The notes beneath the pieces are model-generated. The model was not told where the DNA came from, did no database searches, and saw only the letters and a list, made by a program, of their open reading frames with translations. Positions 17,557-28,329 of a DNA stretch of 64,000 nucleotides are shown piece by piece. The stretch lies in assembly GCA_000309945.1 (NCBI GenBank), contig CM001633.1, positions 5,321,174-5,385,173 of the forward strand, in the 5' to 3' direction. Both the position numbers and the translations under genes were made by a program. Source of the stretch: Leptolyngbyaceae cyanobacterium JSC-12. Lineage in GTDB: Bacteria; Cyanobacteriota; Cyanobacteriia; Leptolyngbyales; Leptolyngbyaceae. Position 1 is the first letter of the stretch. Each line of letters opens with the position of its first letter.

Positions 17557-17904
17557 GTTTAACTCAAGATTGACCTAAATAAATTGTGAATGTCTGAGGA
17601 AATTCGGCTCAGGAATGTCAGATTGTTCTATTAACCATTTACGAAATTTGACCTTACCTATCGTAGCTACTTAATATTTACTCTCGTTACAAGAGGGGAA
17701 AGATATAACGGGAAATCACAGTTAGTTTTTTCCCGGTTGTGTCAATCATGAACTAGTTACTCTCAGTTTTCCATGTGATCGCTCTAATGTAACGCAAAAG
17801 TTAACAAATTTACTGCTAACATCACCCGCGATCGTCAGCATTGGAAATTCCCAGCAACCTTAAGGTCGCCTTGTCAAAACCAACACATTCAGGGACTACC
17901 AACT
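17557..17904. other. Intergenic region before the peptidase gene
   Basis: About 350 AT-rich bases. A short hairpin CGGGAAA / TTTCCCG lies around 17711-17738. It presumably carries the peptidase promoter. No gene seen. Confidence 0.35.
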
Positions 17905-18678
17905 ATGCAAGCCAAAGTTCTTAGATCCACAATCCTAAAGCAATCGACGGCACCCGCAAAAACCCTTCTCCCTCAATTTAAGGCAGAATTAAAGCCAGGA
18001 ACCTATGACATTATTCGCTGGGAGTTTGCAACAAACGGTCACCAAAAGGTCACTTTTGCTGACAAGATTGCAGGGTATCAAACCTGGATGGTATGGGGAG
18101 ACGATATTGACTGCGAGGGAGAATCAAAGCAAATTAATTTGAAAGTTCCTTACTATTCCCAACGCGATAATCAAGAGCAATGGTGGCGGACCTGTTCTAC
18201 CAGTAGCCATGCGATGATTCTCAACTTTTTGAAACCCGGAAGTGTTACCTCTGATGATGAGTACTTCCAAAAACATGTCAAACCCTATGGAGATTCCACT
18301 GATTGGGGAGTTCATACAGCTGCATTCAAACGCTTTGGCATCGATTCGGTTTATCGCCAAAACTTGGACTTTAATGATTTAGAGAAGTCGTTAGAGTTAG
18401 GTTATCCAATTGTGATCGGTGTATTGCACCATGGACCTGTTTCCGCTCCGTCGGGAGGTGGGCACATTATTGTGATTGTGGGAATGGACAAAGCCAAAGG
18501 TGTGTTTTACTCCAATGATCCCTGGGGAGCAGGGTTCACTTACATCAATACGAATGGGCGGAATGTGGAATACCCAATTAACCCCACACTGGATCGGCGC
18601 TGGTTAGTAGATGGACCTAAAACCGGATGGGGACGACTGATTACAGCGATCGATGGAAAGCCTACAGGATTGGGTTAG
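17905..18678 (+). CDS. C39-like cysteine peptidase
   Basis: A 257-residue papain-fold protein of the Peptidase_C39_2 type. The catalytic triad can be placed: Cys97 in WWRTCSTSSHAM, His187 in SGGGHIIVIVGMD, and Asn204/Asp205 in YSNDPWG. The N-terminal ~75 residues (ELKPGTYDIIRWEFATNGHQ; GYQTWMVWGDDI) look like a small beta domain, possibly substrate binding, joined by a KVPYYSQRDN lead-in typical of this group. No classical signal peptide. Stand-alone C39_2 proteins are of uncertain substrate; some are fused to phage lysins. ATG at 17905. Confidence 0.82.
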   Translation: MQAKVLRSTILKQSTAPAKTLLPQFKAELKPGTYDIIRWEFATNGHQKVTFADKIAGYQTWMVWGDDIDCEGESKQINLKVPYYSQRDNQEQWWRTCSTSSHAMILNFLKPGSVTSDDEYFQKHVKPYGDSTDWGVHTAAFKRFGIDSVYRQNLDFNDLEKSLELGYPIVIGVLHHGPVSAPSGGGHIIVIVGMDKAKGVFYSNDPWGAGFTYINTNGRNVEYPINPTLDRRWLVDGPKTGWGRLITAIDGKPTGLG

Positions 18679-18698
18679 TTGCCTCCACCGTATTAAAG

Positions 18699-18727
18699 CC
18701 TCCGATTTTTTTAGAAAAGGTCGGAGG
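18699..18727. terminator. Weak convergent terminator hairpin
   Basis: Stem CCTCCGA (18699-18705) / TCGGAGG (18721-18727) with a T-rich loop, between the C39-like gene and the convergent binding-protein gene. There is only a short T-rich tail on the minus side. Confidence 0.5.
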
Positions 18728-18771
18728 TAAGTAAAACTCCAGGTTTCTAGCTGGACACAGATTAAGACAGT

Positions 18772-20073
18772 TTAAGACAAGCTATTCCACTCGTTTGCGG
18801 CGTCATTGATTGCTTGATCTATGCTCTTTTGCCCTAACATAGCAGCCTGCAAATTGCTATAGATGGTTTTTTGCAGTTTTTTCACGTTTTTCATAGCAGG
18901 GACGAGGACTTCTGCATCTTGCATCTGGTTTGCACTAATGACTCTAGCTTGATCAACTGGAGTTGCATTGGCAGGTGTGGTGCTGAAATAAGGATCTTTC
19001 AATGCCTTGACTGTAGAAGGCAAAACGTTTGCTGCTTTAGCAAATTGCAGTTGATTTGCATCGTTAGTAACGTACAAAGCAAATTTCAAGGCACCTTCAG
19101 GTACATCGGTATCTCTGGGAATCACTAGATTCATCACGGCAACATTCTTTTTGCCTGTCTCTCCAGTAATTTGAGTCGTAGATGAGGAAGCTTTGGCAAT
19201 GGTTGGGGCGTTGGTGGCAATATTGTTAAGGAATTCTGCTCCTGAGGACAGAATTGCTGTCTCACCTCGCTGATAGAGATCGATCGCGTGGCGATGTCCT
19301 TCAGTTAGCACTTCCTTAGGGAGTAGTCCATTTTTGTACATATCCACCCAGTACTGAAATGCTGCTTTACCTTGAGGAGTATTAAACGCTGCTTTGCCGT
19401 TAGCATCTACCAGTTGCACCCCCATTTGCACAAATGACTCCAGCACTTCTCCTGAATCTTCAGGAACCACCGTGACAAAGAATGCATATTTCCCGGTTTT
19501 ATCTTTAATCTGCTTGGCAGCCGTTGCCAGTTCTGCATAGGTGGTGGGTGGTTTGCTAATACCAGCTTGTTTCAGAATATTGGTGTTGTAGATGGCGACG
19601 CGAGTTGTGAGGTACCAGGGTAGCCCAAAGGTTTTGTCGTTTAGGGTACTGGCTTTCCAGATGTTGGGCAAATAAAGCTGGCGATCGCTAGCTGAGACTT
19701 TTGAGTCCAACTCCATCCAGGCATTGCGTTCTGCCAATTGAGATGCAAATCCTGGGTTCAAATTCACTACATCCGGAGCAGTTTTGGCCGACACTGCTGT
19801 TAAGATCTTGCGCTCCATATCTGCCCAGGGCACATCCACCCAGCGTACCTTCAAGGTAGGATTCTCTTGTTCAAACTGAGCGATTAACTTGTTGAAATAA
19901 TCTGTAAATTCTGGCTGAAGTTGCATTGTCCAAAATTCAATTTCCTGCTTACCGCCGCCAGTTTGCTGTCCACCGTTGGAACTGGGAGCACCTCCACAAC
20001 TTACTAACCAACTCAGCACAAACCCTAATAGAGCGAAGAGAACAATCTTTTTGCAGCTTCGGATCAGACTCAT
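18772..20073 (-). CDS. Sugar ABC transporter substrate-binding lipoprotein
   Basis: A 433-residue extracytoplasmic binding protein of the family 1 (maltose/UgpB-like) type. The chosen start, MSLIRSCKKIVLFALLGFVL, gives a proper lipoprotein signal ending in the lipobox LVSC; a longer frame from 20166 would bury it. Then a Gly/Gln linker, EIEFWTMQLQPEFTDYFNKL, and family segments such as DVVNLNPGFASQLAERNAWM, LPWYLTTRVAIYNTNILKQA and GETAILSSGAEFLNN. The ligand is probably an oligosaccharide or sugar phosphate. No permease or ATPase genes lie beside it. Confidence 0.9.
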   Translation of the reverse strand: MSLIRSCKKIVLFALLGFVLSWLVSCGGAPSSNGGQQTGGGKQEIEFWTMQLQPEFTDYFNKLIAQFEQENPTLKVRWVDVPWADMERKILTAVSAKTAPDVVNLNPGFASQLAERNAWMELDSKVSASDRQLYLPNIWKASTLNDKTFGLPWYLTTRVAIYNTNILKQAGISKPPTTYAELATAAKQIKDKTGKYAFFVTVVPEDSGEVLESFVQMGVQLVDANGKAAFNTPQGKAAFQYWVDMYKNGLLPKEVLTEGHRHAIDLYQRGETAILSSGAEFLNNIATNAPTIAKASSSTTQITGETGKKNVAVMNLVIPRDTDVPEGALKFALYVTNDANQLQFAKAANVLPSTVKALKDPYFSTTPANATPVDQARVISANQMQDAEVLVPAMKNVKKLQKTIYSNLQAAMLGQKSIDQAINDAANEWNSLS

Positions 20074-21748
<1,675 letters not shown>

Positions 21749-21797
21749 AGGATAGGGGTAAGGGGATAAGGAAGGTGGAGAGGATAGAGAAATAAAC

Positions 21798-21866
21798 CTT
21801 GTCTACGTCCAAATCCCTGGTTTTTCCTCAGAGAACTCTCTAGTTTCCAAGCTGGACGTGGTTTAG
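21798..21866. repeat. GTCCAAATCC hairpin repeat copy 2, behind eno
   Basis: Imperfect palindrome: TTGTCTACGTCCAAATCC, a centre of TTTTTCCTCAGAGAA, then GCTGGACGTGGTTTAG. It resembles copy 1 at 17507. A short purine-rich tract (21746-21790) of the other repeat type precedes it. Confidence 0.7.
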
Positions 21867-21972
21867 AATCTTCTGGCTGCCGTCTAATATCTCCTTCTGG
21901 ACTTCCTTACCGCTTCTATGCTCTGCGCTCTTCCTTTTTGTCACAATAAAGCTGAAGCGTTTGGATGAATTA

Positions 21973-22407
21973 ATGCGACTACTTCATACGATGCTACGGG
22001 TGGGTAACCTGGAGCGATCGCTAGATTTCTATTGCAACGTGCTGGGAATGAAGCTGTTGCGGCGGAAAGATTATCCCGGTGGAGAGTTTACGCTTGCATT
22101 TGTGGGATATGGTGATGAAGCAGACCACACCGTTTTGGAGTTGACCTACAATTGGGGCACTGATCGGTACGATTTGGGCAATGCTTACGGGCATATTGCG
22201 ATCGGGGTAGATGATATTTACGGCACCTGTGAGCAAATTCGCAAGCAAGGTGGCAAAGTAACTCGTGAACCCGGACCGATGAAACATGGAACAACCGTGA
22301 TTGCCTTTGTGGAAGATCCAGACGGGTATAAGGTGGAACTGATTCAACTTGGAACTCAAGGTTCAGCAAAAACAGAGCAACCTGAGGCAGTTGTCTCTAA
22401 GGCTTAA
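21973..22407 (+). CDS. gloA: Lactoylglutathione lyase (glyoxalase I)
   Basis: Detoxifies methylglyoxal by converting its glutathione hemithioacetal to S-lactoylglutathione. The 144 residues start [20 protein letters not shown], giving metal ligand His5; the other ligands are Glu in [10 protein letters not shown], His in [10 protein letters not shown] and Glu in YKVELIQ. The ATG at 21973 is preferred to an in-frame TTG at 21961. A 13-residue Ala/Glu-rich tail follows the core. It sits behind enolase, close in pathway to the triose phosphates that generate methylglyoxal, but it is probably transcribed separately. Confidence 0.95.
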   Translation: MRLLHTMLRVGNLERSLDFYCNVLGMKLLRRKDYPGGEFTLAFVGYGDEADHTVLELTYNWGTDRYDLGNAYGHIAIGVDDIYGTCEQIRKQGGKVTREPGPMKHGTTVIAFVEDPDGYKVELIQLGTQGSAKTEQPEAVVSKA

Positions 22408-22503
22408 ATCCCCCTAGCCGCTCTTGCCCTGAATAGGCTTTAATTTGATTTGGGCAGTCTCTATTTCAGTTGAAGGGGCTGTTGTTGGGTGAGGAGCGAT
22501 CGC

Positions 22504-24093
22504 GTGAAATTAGTGTTCTGGTTTGTTGGAGGAGTGGGATTCCTCCAGCTTTGTTTGCCAAATCCTGCTTGGGCTAATGCACCTTTAGCAAAGGGTAATC
22601 CAGTCACTCCACTGGTTGCCTCATCAGACTGTCTGTCTGACCCATTGCTACCTCCAGCCACCGTTGATCCATTGGAGTGCTTATCCTCTCTTGAGCAGGA
22701 AGAGCCGTTGGGTCAAGTTCGCTCAATTGACGAATTGAGTGACATACAGCCGACGGATTGGGCATACCAGGCATTGAAATCGCTGGTTGAAAAATATGGA
22801 GTTATTTCTGGCTACAGCGATCGCACCTTCCGCGGCAATCGGGCATTGACTCGTTATGAGTTTGCTGCCACGCTAGCTAAAGTAATGTCCAAAATGGAGC
22901 AACTGCTGCTAACTGGCAAGATTGCTGAAATCCGCGAAGAGTTTGCTACCCTGAGACGGTTACAAAACTCCTACGATGCAATCTTGGCAAACGTGCGCGA
23001 TCGCATCAGCAAACTCGATGCCCTCATCGCTCGTCAAGAACAACAACAATTTTCCACCACTACCAAACTGAGAGGACAAACTGTTTTCGGCTTCACTGAC
23101 GGTTCAAATGCCATTACCACCATTCTCACCCGTGTTCGCCTCGACTTTAACACCAGTTTTACTGGCACCGATTTGCTCAGAACTCAACTAGAAGCTGGGA
23201 ATAGGGGTGGAGATGCCATCAGCAATCGCCAAAATCAGCGAGGTCGTAACTTACTGGGCGCCAACGGCATCCTGGCAGATGGCGGCGGCATTGACTATGT
23301 GGAAGTGCCAAACACTGTGCAAATCAGCAAGCTGTATTACACCTTTCAACCTGTTCAAAACGTCAATCTCACAGTGGGAGCACGGCTCAACCCCAGAGAT
23401 TTCATCGACTACAATCGCTTTGCCAACGATTCCCTCACCAACTTCAACTCTAGCTTCTTCATGAATAATCCTCTGATTGTGCAAAATCAGGTCGATCGCC
23501 CTGGTGGAGCCGGAGCTGTTCTAAGTTGGAAGCCTGCAGAAAACTCCCCTTTCACTCTGCGGGCACTCTATGTTGCGGCTGATGCCAACACTCCAGGCGA
23601 AGATGCAGGGCTATTCGGTGGTCGTAATCAGGGCAGCATTGAACTGGAATATGCCTTCAACCGCAACCTGATTGCCCGGCTGCAATACACTGCCGCCACC
23701 GTGAATAGCACGGCAATCAATGCGGGGGGGATTAATTTTGAGTGGCGCTTTAATCGGCAATTTGCCGCGTTTGGGCGATTTGGCATTGGCTCATACAACG
23801 GCTTCAACTCTGTGCTGCGGCAAGACCTGGATTTGACCCCAAAAACCTGGGCACTGGGTAGCACCCTTCGCGATATTGTGATTCCTGGTTCGGTTGCAGG
23901 ACTCGCGATCGGTCAACCGTTTATTGAAAGTAAGGTCGGTGATGCCACTCAACTGAATGTGGAGGGCTACTACAGCTTCGACCTCAATGACAGTATCAGC
24001 TTCAGCCCTGCCTTTCTCATCGTTGCCAACCCCAATAATCGCTCCACCGGAACCATCTTCGAATGGCTCATGCGTTTGGTCTATACGTTTTAG
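22504..24093 (+). CDS. SLH-domain outer-membrane porin (cyanobacterial OprB/iron-uptake porin type)
   Basis: Major outer-membrane channel type of cyanobacteria. The start is GTG at 22504, with GAGGAG at 22491-22496, giving the signal peptide KLVFWFVGGVGFLQLCLPNP ending AWA; an upstream GTG at 22489 is rejected. Order: signal; an SLH domain at about residues 85-135 (DWAYQALKSLVEKYGVISGY, TRYEFAATLAKVM) that anchors to peptidoglycan-linked polymer; a coiled coil at about 140-185 (LRRLQNSYDAILANVRDRIS); and a beta-barrel ending in MRLVYTF with a terminal Phe. Related proteins have been implicated in inorganic ion or iron uptake. Confidence 0.92.
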   Translation: MKLVFWFVGGVGFLQLCLPNPAWANAPLAKGNPVTPLVASSDCLSDPLLPPATVDPLECLSSLEQEEPLGQVRSIDELSDIQPTDWAYQALKSLVEKYGVISGYSDRTFRGNRALTRYEFAATLAKVMSKMEQLLLTGKIAEIREEFATLRRLQNSYDAILANVRDRISKLDALIARQEQQQFSTTTKLRGQTVFGFTDGSNAITTILTRVRLDFNTSFTGTDLLRTQLEAGNRGGDAISNRQNQRGRNLLGANGILADGGGIDYVEVPNTVQISKLYYTFQPVQNVNLTVGARLNPRDFIDYNRFANDSLTNFNSSFFMNNPLIVQNQVDRPGGAGAVLSWKPAENSPFTLRALYVAADANTPGEDAGLFGGRNQGSIELEYAFNRNLIARLQYTAATVNSTAINAGGINFEWRFNRQFAAFGRFGIGSYNGFNSVLRQDLDLTPKTWALGSTLRDIVIPGSVAGLAIGQPFIESKVGDATQLNVEGYYSFDLNDSISFSPAFLIVANPNNRSTGTIFEWLMRLVYTF

Positions 24094-24434
24094 CGGAATA
24101 AGATTCTAGTACCACCAGCGTCATGACTCTACGAAAAAGTGAGGCGATCACAGTTCAGTTAGTCGAGAAACCTTGATAACAGATACGATTGGTCTGTTGT
24201 TCGCGAATGATGGTGATGTACCGTAAACCGCCGCCACCCCGATAGAAGACTAGATGAGGTGACTTGGATCTGTCATCCATGTTGCCTCAAGCGATTTGAG
24301 TTCGTTGTACTCTATCATCTACACAATCATCAGACTTGAGGCAGACCTTCCTATCTCATCCATGTCGTAGCGCTTGCTCGGCTATACTGAAAGTCCAGCC
24401 TATCTGTATTTCTACTCAAACGTCTATTTGAAAC
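24094..24434. other. Intergenic region between porin and clpB
   Basis: About 340 bases. It holds a possible 41-codon minus-strand gene (24155-24280) and an inverted repeat, GCCTCAAG (24284-24291) / CTTGAGGC (24335-24342), over the presumed leader of that small gene. The clpB promoter should lie in the last 100 bases. No CIRCE element was seen. Confidence 0.45.
24155..24280 (-). CDS. Possible small protein, 41 aa
   Basis: An open frame on the minus strand, MDDRSKSPHLVFYRGGGGLR, then YITIIREQQTNRICYQGFST and N before the stop. A GAGG (complement of 24285-24288) lies a few bases before the ATG. The composition is protein-like: a glycine loop, aromatic residues, amphipathic strand. No known family. 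It runs divergently from clpB. The case rests on ribosome site and composition only. Confidence 0.4.
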   Translation of the reverse strand: MDDRSKSPHLVFYRGGGGLRYITIIREQQTNRICYQGFSTN

Positions 24435-27095
24435 ATGCAGCCAACCGATCCGAATAAGTTTACCGACAAAGCATGGGAAGCGATTGTGCAGGCGCAAGAT
24501 GTAGTACGTCGCTACAAACATCAGCAATTAGAAGTTGAACACTTGATGATTTCCCTGCTAGAACAGCAAGATGGGTTGGCAACCAAAGTATTGACAAAAG
24601 CTGGAATTGAAAGCCAACGATTATTTCAGCAAATTGAGGATTTCACTCGCCGCCAGCCCAAAGTTGCCAATACTGAACAGCTTTATTTAGGTCGCAATCT
24701 GGACGTAATGCTGGATCGCGCTGAGGAAGCCCGAATCCGGTTTCAAGATGATTTTATTTCGGTGGAGCATCTACTCCTAGGTTTTGCTGTCGATCCCCGT
24801 TTGGGAGTGCGAATTCTGCGGACCTACGAGATCGATCCCCGCAAGCTAGAAGCAATTATTAAAGATGTTCGTGGCAGTCAAAAGGTGAGTGATCAAAATC
24901 CAGAATCCCGCTATGGGGCGCTGGAGAGGTATGGACGTGATTTAACAGAGCAGGCAAAAGCAGGCAAGATTGACCCAGTGATTGGGCGGGATGAAGAAAT
25001 TCGGCGGGTAATTCAGGTGCTTTCCCGTCGGACCAAAAATAATCCCGTGCTGATTGGGGAACCAGGTGTGGGCAAAACGGCGATCGCTGAAGGATTAGCG
25101 CAACGCATTGTCAACGGAGATGTGCCGGAATCGTTGAAAAACCGCAAGCTGATCACGCTGGACATGGGGTCATTGATTGCGGGAGCCAAGTACCGGGGTG
25201 ACTTTGAAGATCGGTTGCGATCAGTGCTGAAAGAGGTAATTCATTCCGATGGGCAAATTGTCCTATTCATCGACGAGTTGCATACCGTGATTGGCACCGG
25301 ATCGACCCAGGGCGCAATGGATGCCGGAAACCTACTGAAGCCGATGCTAGCACGAGGCGAACTGCGCTGCATTGGCGCAACTACGCTAGATGAATACCGC
25401 AAATATATTGAGAAGGATGCGGCATTAGAACGCCGCTTTCAACAGGTATTTGTGGATGAGCCGAGCGTTGAAGACACAATCTCGATTTTGCGGGGTTTGA
25501 AAGAGCGCTACGAAGTCCATCATGGGGTTAAGATTACTGACTCTGCCCTGGTTGCCGCTGCTACCTTGTCATCTCGCTACATTTCTGATCGCTTCTTGCC
25601 AGATAAAGCCATTGATCTGGTGGATGAAGCTGCCGCCAAACTAAAGATGGAAATCACCTCCAAGCCTACCGAGCTAGAGGTAATTGAGCGTCGCTTGATG
25701 CAACTTGAGATGGAAAAACTCTCACTCAAGAGTGAAGACCAGATTGGTACCTTAGCTTCTGCCCGTGCTTCTAAAGAACGACTGGAGCGGATTGAACAGG
25801 AAATTGCTGATTTGGCAGCCAAACAAGCTAAATTTGACACGCAATGGCGGGGAGAAAAGCAACTTCTGGACAAAATCAAAACGCTGAAAGAGGAAGAAGA
25901 AAAGTTGCGAGTCCAGATTGACCAGGCAGAACGCGCTTATGATCTGAATACAGCAGCACAGTTGAAGTATGGCAAATTGGAAGCGGTGCAGCGCGATCGC
26001 GAAGCTCAGGAAGCCAAATTATTGGAAATTCAAGCACACGGCTCTAACTTGTTGCGAGAAGAAGTCACTGAATCTGACATTGCCGAAATTGTGGCACGGT
26101 GGACAGGTATTCCCGTCAATCGCCTGTTGGAATCAGAACGGCAAAAGCTGTTGAATCTGGAAAAGCACTTGCATGAGCGGGTGATAGGACAACATGAAGC
26201 TGTGGAAGCCGTTTCAGCTGCCATCCGACGGGCACGGGCAGGGATGAAAGATCTGGCACGACCGATTGGCTCATTTCTGTTCTTAGGTCCCACTGGAGTC
26301 GGCAAAACAGAACTAGCACGCGCGCTAGCACAGTTTTTGTTTGACTCCGACGACGCGATCGTCCGAATTGACATGTCTGAATATATGGAGAAACACTCTG
26401 TTGCGCGATTAGTTGGTGCACCTCCAGGCTATGTGGGCTACGAAGAAGGCGGACAGCTATCCGAATCGGTACGTCGGCATCCGTACTCGGTAGTGCTGTT
26501 TGACGAAGTGGAAAAAGCCCATTCAGACGTATTCAATATCCTGCTGCAAGTGCTGGATGATGGGCGGATTACAGATTCGCAAGGACGGGTGATTGATTTC
26601 CGCAACACTGTGATTGTGATGACCAGTAACATTGGCAGCGACCATATTCTTGATATTTCCGGCGATGATGCCCGCTACGACGAAATGCAAAAACGAGTCA
26701 CCAATGCCCTTCGCAAGCATTTTCGGCCAGAGTTTCTTAACCGGATTGATGATATCATCATCTTCCACGCGCTGGGACGCAGTGAACTCAGCCAGATTGT
26801 TGGTCTACAAATCCAGAAAATTCAGGCGATGCTGTCTGATCAAAAAATTCGCTTTGAGATTACATCTGCTGCGCAAGACTATATTGCTGAGGTGGGGTAT
26901 GACCCAACTTATGGTGCTCGTCCCTTGAAGCGGGCAATCCAGCGTGAACTACAAAATCCGATCGCCACCAAAATTCTGGAAAATACCTTCACTGAGGGTG
27001 ACACGATTGTGATTGATCTAGGAGATGATGGTCTTCAGTTTTCCAAAAAAGCCCCAGCAAGCAATACCCAGCCCGCTCTGGCAGTTCGCGAGTGA
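24435..27095 (+). CDS. clpB: ATP-dependent disaggregase ClpB
   Basis: Hsp100 chaperone that pulls proteins out of aggregates with DnaK. The 886 residues contain the N-domain repeats ([20 protein letters not shown]), AAA-1 with Walker A GEPGVGKT and [13 protein letters not shown], the long M-domain coiled coil (about residues 400-540) that is the ClpB hallmark, AAA-2 with GPTGVGKTE and [11 protein letters not shown], and the C-terminal domain ending [13 protein letters not shown]. Length is normal. No heat-shock operator could be identified upstream. Many cyanobacteria have two clpB genes; which copy this is cannot be settled here. Confidence 0.97.
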   Translation: MQPTDPNKFTDKAWEAIVQAQDVVRRYKHQQLEVEHLMISLLEQQDGLATKVLTKAGIESQRLFQQIEDFTRRQPKVANTEQLYLGRNLDVMLDRAEEARIRFQDDFISVEHLLLGFAVDPRLGVRILRTYEIDPRKLEAIIKDVRGSQKVSDQNPESRYGALERYGRDLTEQAKAGKIDPVIGRDEEIRRVIQVLSRRTKNNPVLIGEPGVGKTAIAEGLAQRIVNGDVPESLKNRKLITLDMGSLIAGAKYRGDFEDRLRSVLKEVIHSDGQIVLFIDELHTVIGTGSTQGAMDAGNLLKPMLARGELRCIGATTLDEYRKYIEKDAALERRFQQVFVDEPSVEDTISILRGLKERYEVHHGVKITDSALVAAATLSSRYISDRFLPDKAIDLVDEAAAKLKMEITSKPTELEVIERRLMQLEMEKLSLKSEDQIGTLASARASKERLERIEQEIADLAAKQAKFDTQWRGEKQLLDKIKTLKEEEEKLRVQIDQAERAYDLNTAAQLKYGKLEAVQRDREAQEAKLLEIQAHGSNLLREEVTESDIAEIVARWTGIPVNRLLESERQKLLNLEKHLHERVIGQHEAVEAVSAAIRRARAGMKDLARPIGSFLFLGPTGVGKTELARALAQFLFDSDDAIVRIDMSEYMEKHSVARLVGAPPGYVGYEEGGQLSESVRRHPYSVVLFDEVEKAHSDVFNILLQVLDDGRITDSQGRVIDFRNTVIVMTSNIGSDHILDISGDDARYDEMQKRVTNALRKHFRPEFLNRIDDIIIFHALGRSELSQIVGLQIQKIQAMLSDQKIRFEITSAAQDYIAEVGYDPTYGARPLKRAIQRELQNPIATKILENTFTEGDTIVIDLGDDGLQFSKKAPASNTQPALAVRE

Positions 27096-27288
27096 TTGAT
27101 GGCCTTGGTCAGAACACTTGGGCCAAGTCGAATTCCCAAAAACCTAATTTTGGGTAGGTGTTCTGAATTGCCTTCGTCATGTTGCACATGGCTACGACTG
27201 CAGCAATTCTCAAACTGTCTCTGCATAATTTCTTTCTCTCCTGCCGACAGGTTCATTAGTAAACTAATTCCTCGCCGGAGTGAACACT

Positions 27289-27555
27289 ATGAACCTGCAA
27301 GTTAGATTGCTCAGCACAACTTTGATGGTTGTTACAGGACTTGGATTAAGCTACACCACCTGGCAACCCACCGCCCGCGCCGAAGCCATGAAAACTACCC
27401 AAGCCTCTAAAGTAACCCAAGCTGCTCAACGTGTAGATGTGTGTCGTCAAATTGGACGTGATTATCAAGAAATTTACACGATTGAAGAAGAAAATCGCTC
27501 AATTACGATTTGTCAGAAAGGCAAGAAATATTACTACGTTCAATCAGCCAGATAG
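27289..27555 (+). CDS. Small exported protein, 88 aa, unknown
   Basis: The signal peptide MNLQVRLLSTTLMVVTGLGL ends in a likely ARA cleavage site (TWQPTARAEA). The mature part has two cysteines (VDVCRQIGRDY; ITICQKGKKYY) that may form a disulfide, and ends YYYVQSAR. GGAG at 27277-27280 places the start at ATG 27289 rather than the in-frame GTG at 27280. Probably periplasmic. No family recognised; the two-Cys, strand-rich pattern resembles small SH3-like exported proteins, but that is a guess. Confidence 0.7.
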   Translation: MNLQVRLLSTTLMVVTGLGLSYTTWQPTARAEAMKTTQASKVTQAAQRVDVCRQIGRDYQEIYTIEEENRSITICQKGKKYYYVQSAR

Positions 27556-27740
27556 CGATCGCTAGAAAAAACAAGAGCGCACATCAAGACACAGAAAGCA
27601 AACAGAGGATATCGCAGTTTAGCAACCTAATAGCCACTTAAAGTGATAAATAGCCACCAAAATCCTAATTAACTTGTTTAAGAATTTGCGATCGCGTATG
27701 CTCAAGAGAGCGATTATCAACAGCGGAGAACTGGCAACCA

Positions 27741-28082
27741 ATGCCCGAACCAAGTGAGAGAAAACGGATCTATATCAATGCTCTACCAGAATATGAAATG
27801 AAACTCCTGACCGCCTTAAGTTTCTTTTTGGGGCGCAAAGTTTCAACTCAGGCAGCCGCCGCCCTGGCAATGTATATACGGCAGTCCCATGATCGCATTT
27901 TGTCGCAAACAGAGTATTATGCTCATCGGGCAGGGATGAACAAATGGGATTTTCTCGATTTAATATTTGAGAATCCCCAAAAAGCAGAGGAGTTGATGAA
28001 AGGTACGGGTGCAAAAATTCATACTGGAGAACCGGACATTTTTACTGAAACCGAACTCACTGAAATCGACAAGGATGAGTAG
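27741..28082 (+). CDS. Hypothetical protein, 113 aa, possible DNA-binding first gene of a pair
   Basis: Soluble protein with a strand-helix-helix opening (RKRIYINALPEYEMKLLTAL; SFFLGRKVSTQAAAALAMYI) reminiscent of ribbon-helix-helix regulators, then a charged helical part and an acidic tail (FTETELTEIDKDE). The ATG at 27741 is close to a HIP1-rich leader. It is followed after 2 bases by another small gene, so the two are probably co-transcribed. The layout resembles a toxin-antitoxin pair, but no toxin motif is visible. Function unknown. Confidence 0.55.
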   Translation: MPEPSERKRIYINALPEYEMKLLTALSFFLGRKVSTQAAAALAMYIRQSHDRILSQTEYYAHRAGMNKWDFLDLIFENPQKAEELMKGTGAKIHTGEPDIFTETELTEIDKDE

Positions 28083-28084
28083 CA

Positions 28085-28291
28085 ATGCTCTCAGTTACCA
28101 CAATGGGCACAACAGACGGCGATGCGGTGCTATTTATTCAAGCCCACGATCGCCCGGTATCTGTTGCATTGAAGGAGTTACCCGCGTGGATTTGGAGTTG
28201 TGAAGATGCTCGTGTAGAAGTGTTTGTGCAATGGAATGATCGGGTACTGCAATGCCCCATCACTCAACTGTTGAAATTGGTGAATGATTAA
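28085..28291 (+). CDS. Hypothetical protein, 68 aa, second gene of a pair
   Basis: Starts 2 bases after the preceding gene. Sequence MLSVTTMGTTDGDAVLFIQA then DRPVSVALKELPAWIWSC and VEVFVQWNDRVLQCPITQLL: short beta strands with aromatic residues, no membrane segment or signal. No known family. The tight spacing suggests translational coupling with the 113-residue protein. A heptamer repeat follows at once. Confidence 0.5.
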   Translation: MLSVTTMGTTDGDAVLFIQAHDRPVSVALKELPAWIWSCEDARVEVFVQWNDRVLQCPITQLLKLVND

Positions 28292-28295
28292 TCAT

Positions 28296-28329
28296 GGGTC
28301 ATAGGTCACATGGGTCATAGGTCATAGGT
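28296..28329. repeat. Heptamer tandem repeat (GGTCATA) at the 3' end of the NDH-2 gene
   Basis: Four imperfect copies of a 7-base unit GGTCATA, with one CACATG interruption. The repeats run into the NDH-2 gene and supply its last two codons and stop (TATGACCTATGA on the minus strand). Similar to the short tandem heptamer repeats (STRR) known from cyanobacterial genomes. Confidence 0.8.

Noticed and set aside
27741-28291. Toxin-antitoxin pair
   Set aside because: Size and spacing fit, and the first protein has an RHH-like opening, but neither protein shows a toxin motif; kept as two hypothetical genes.
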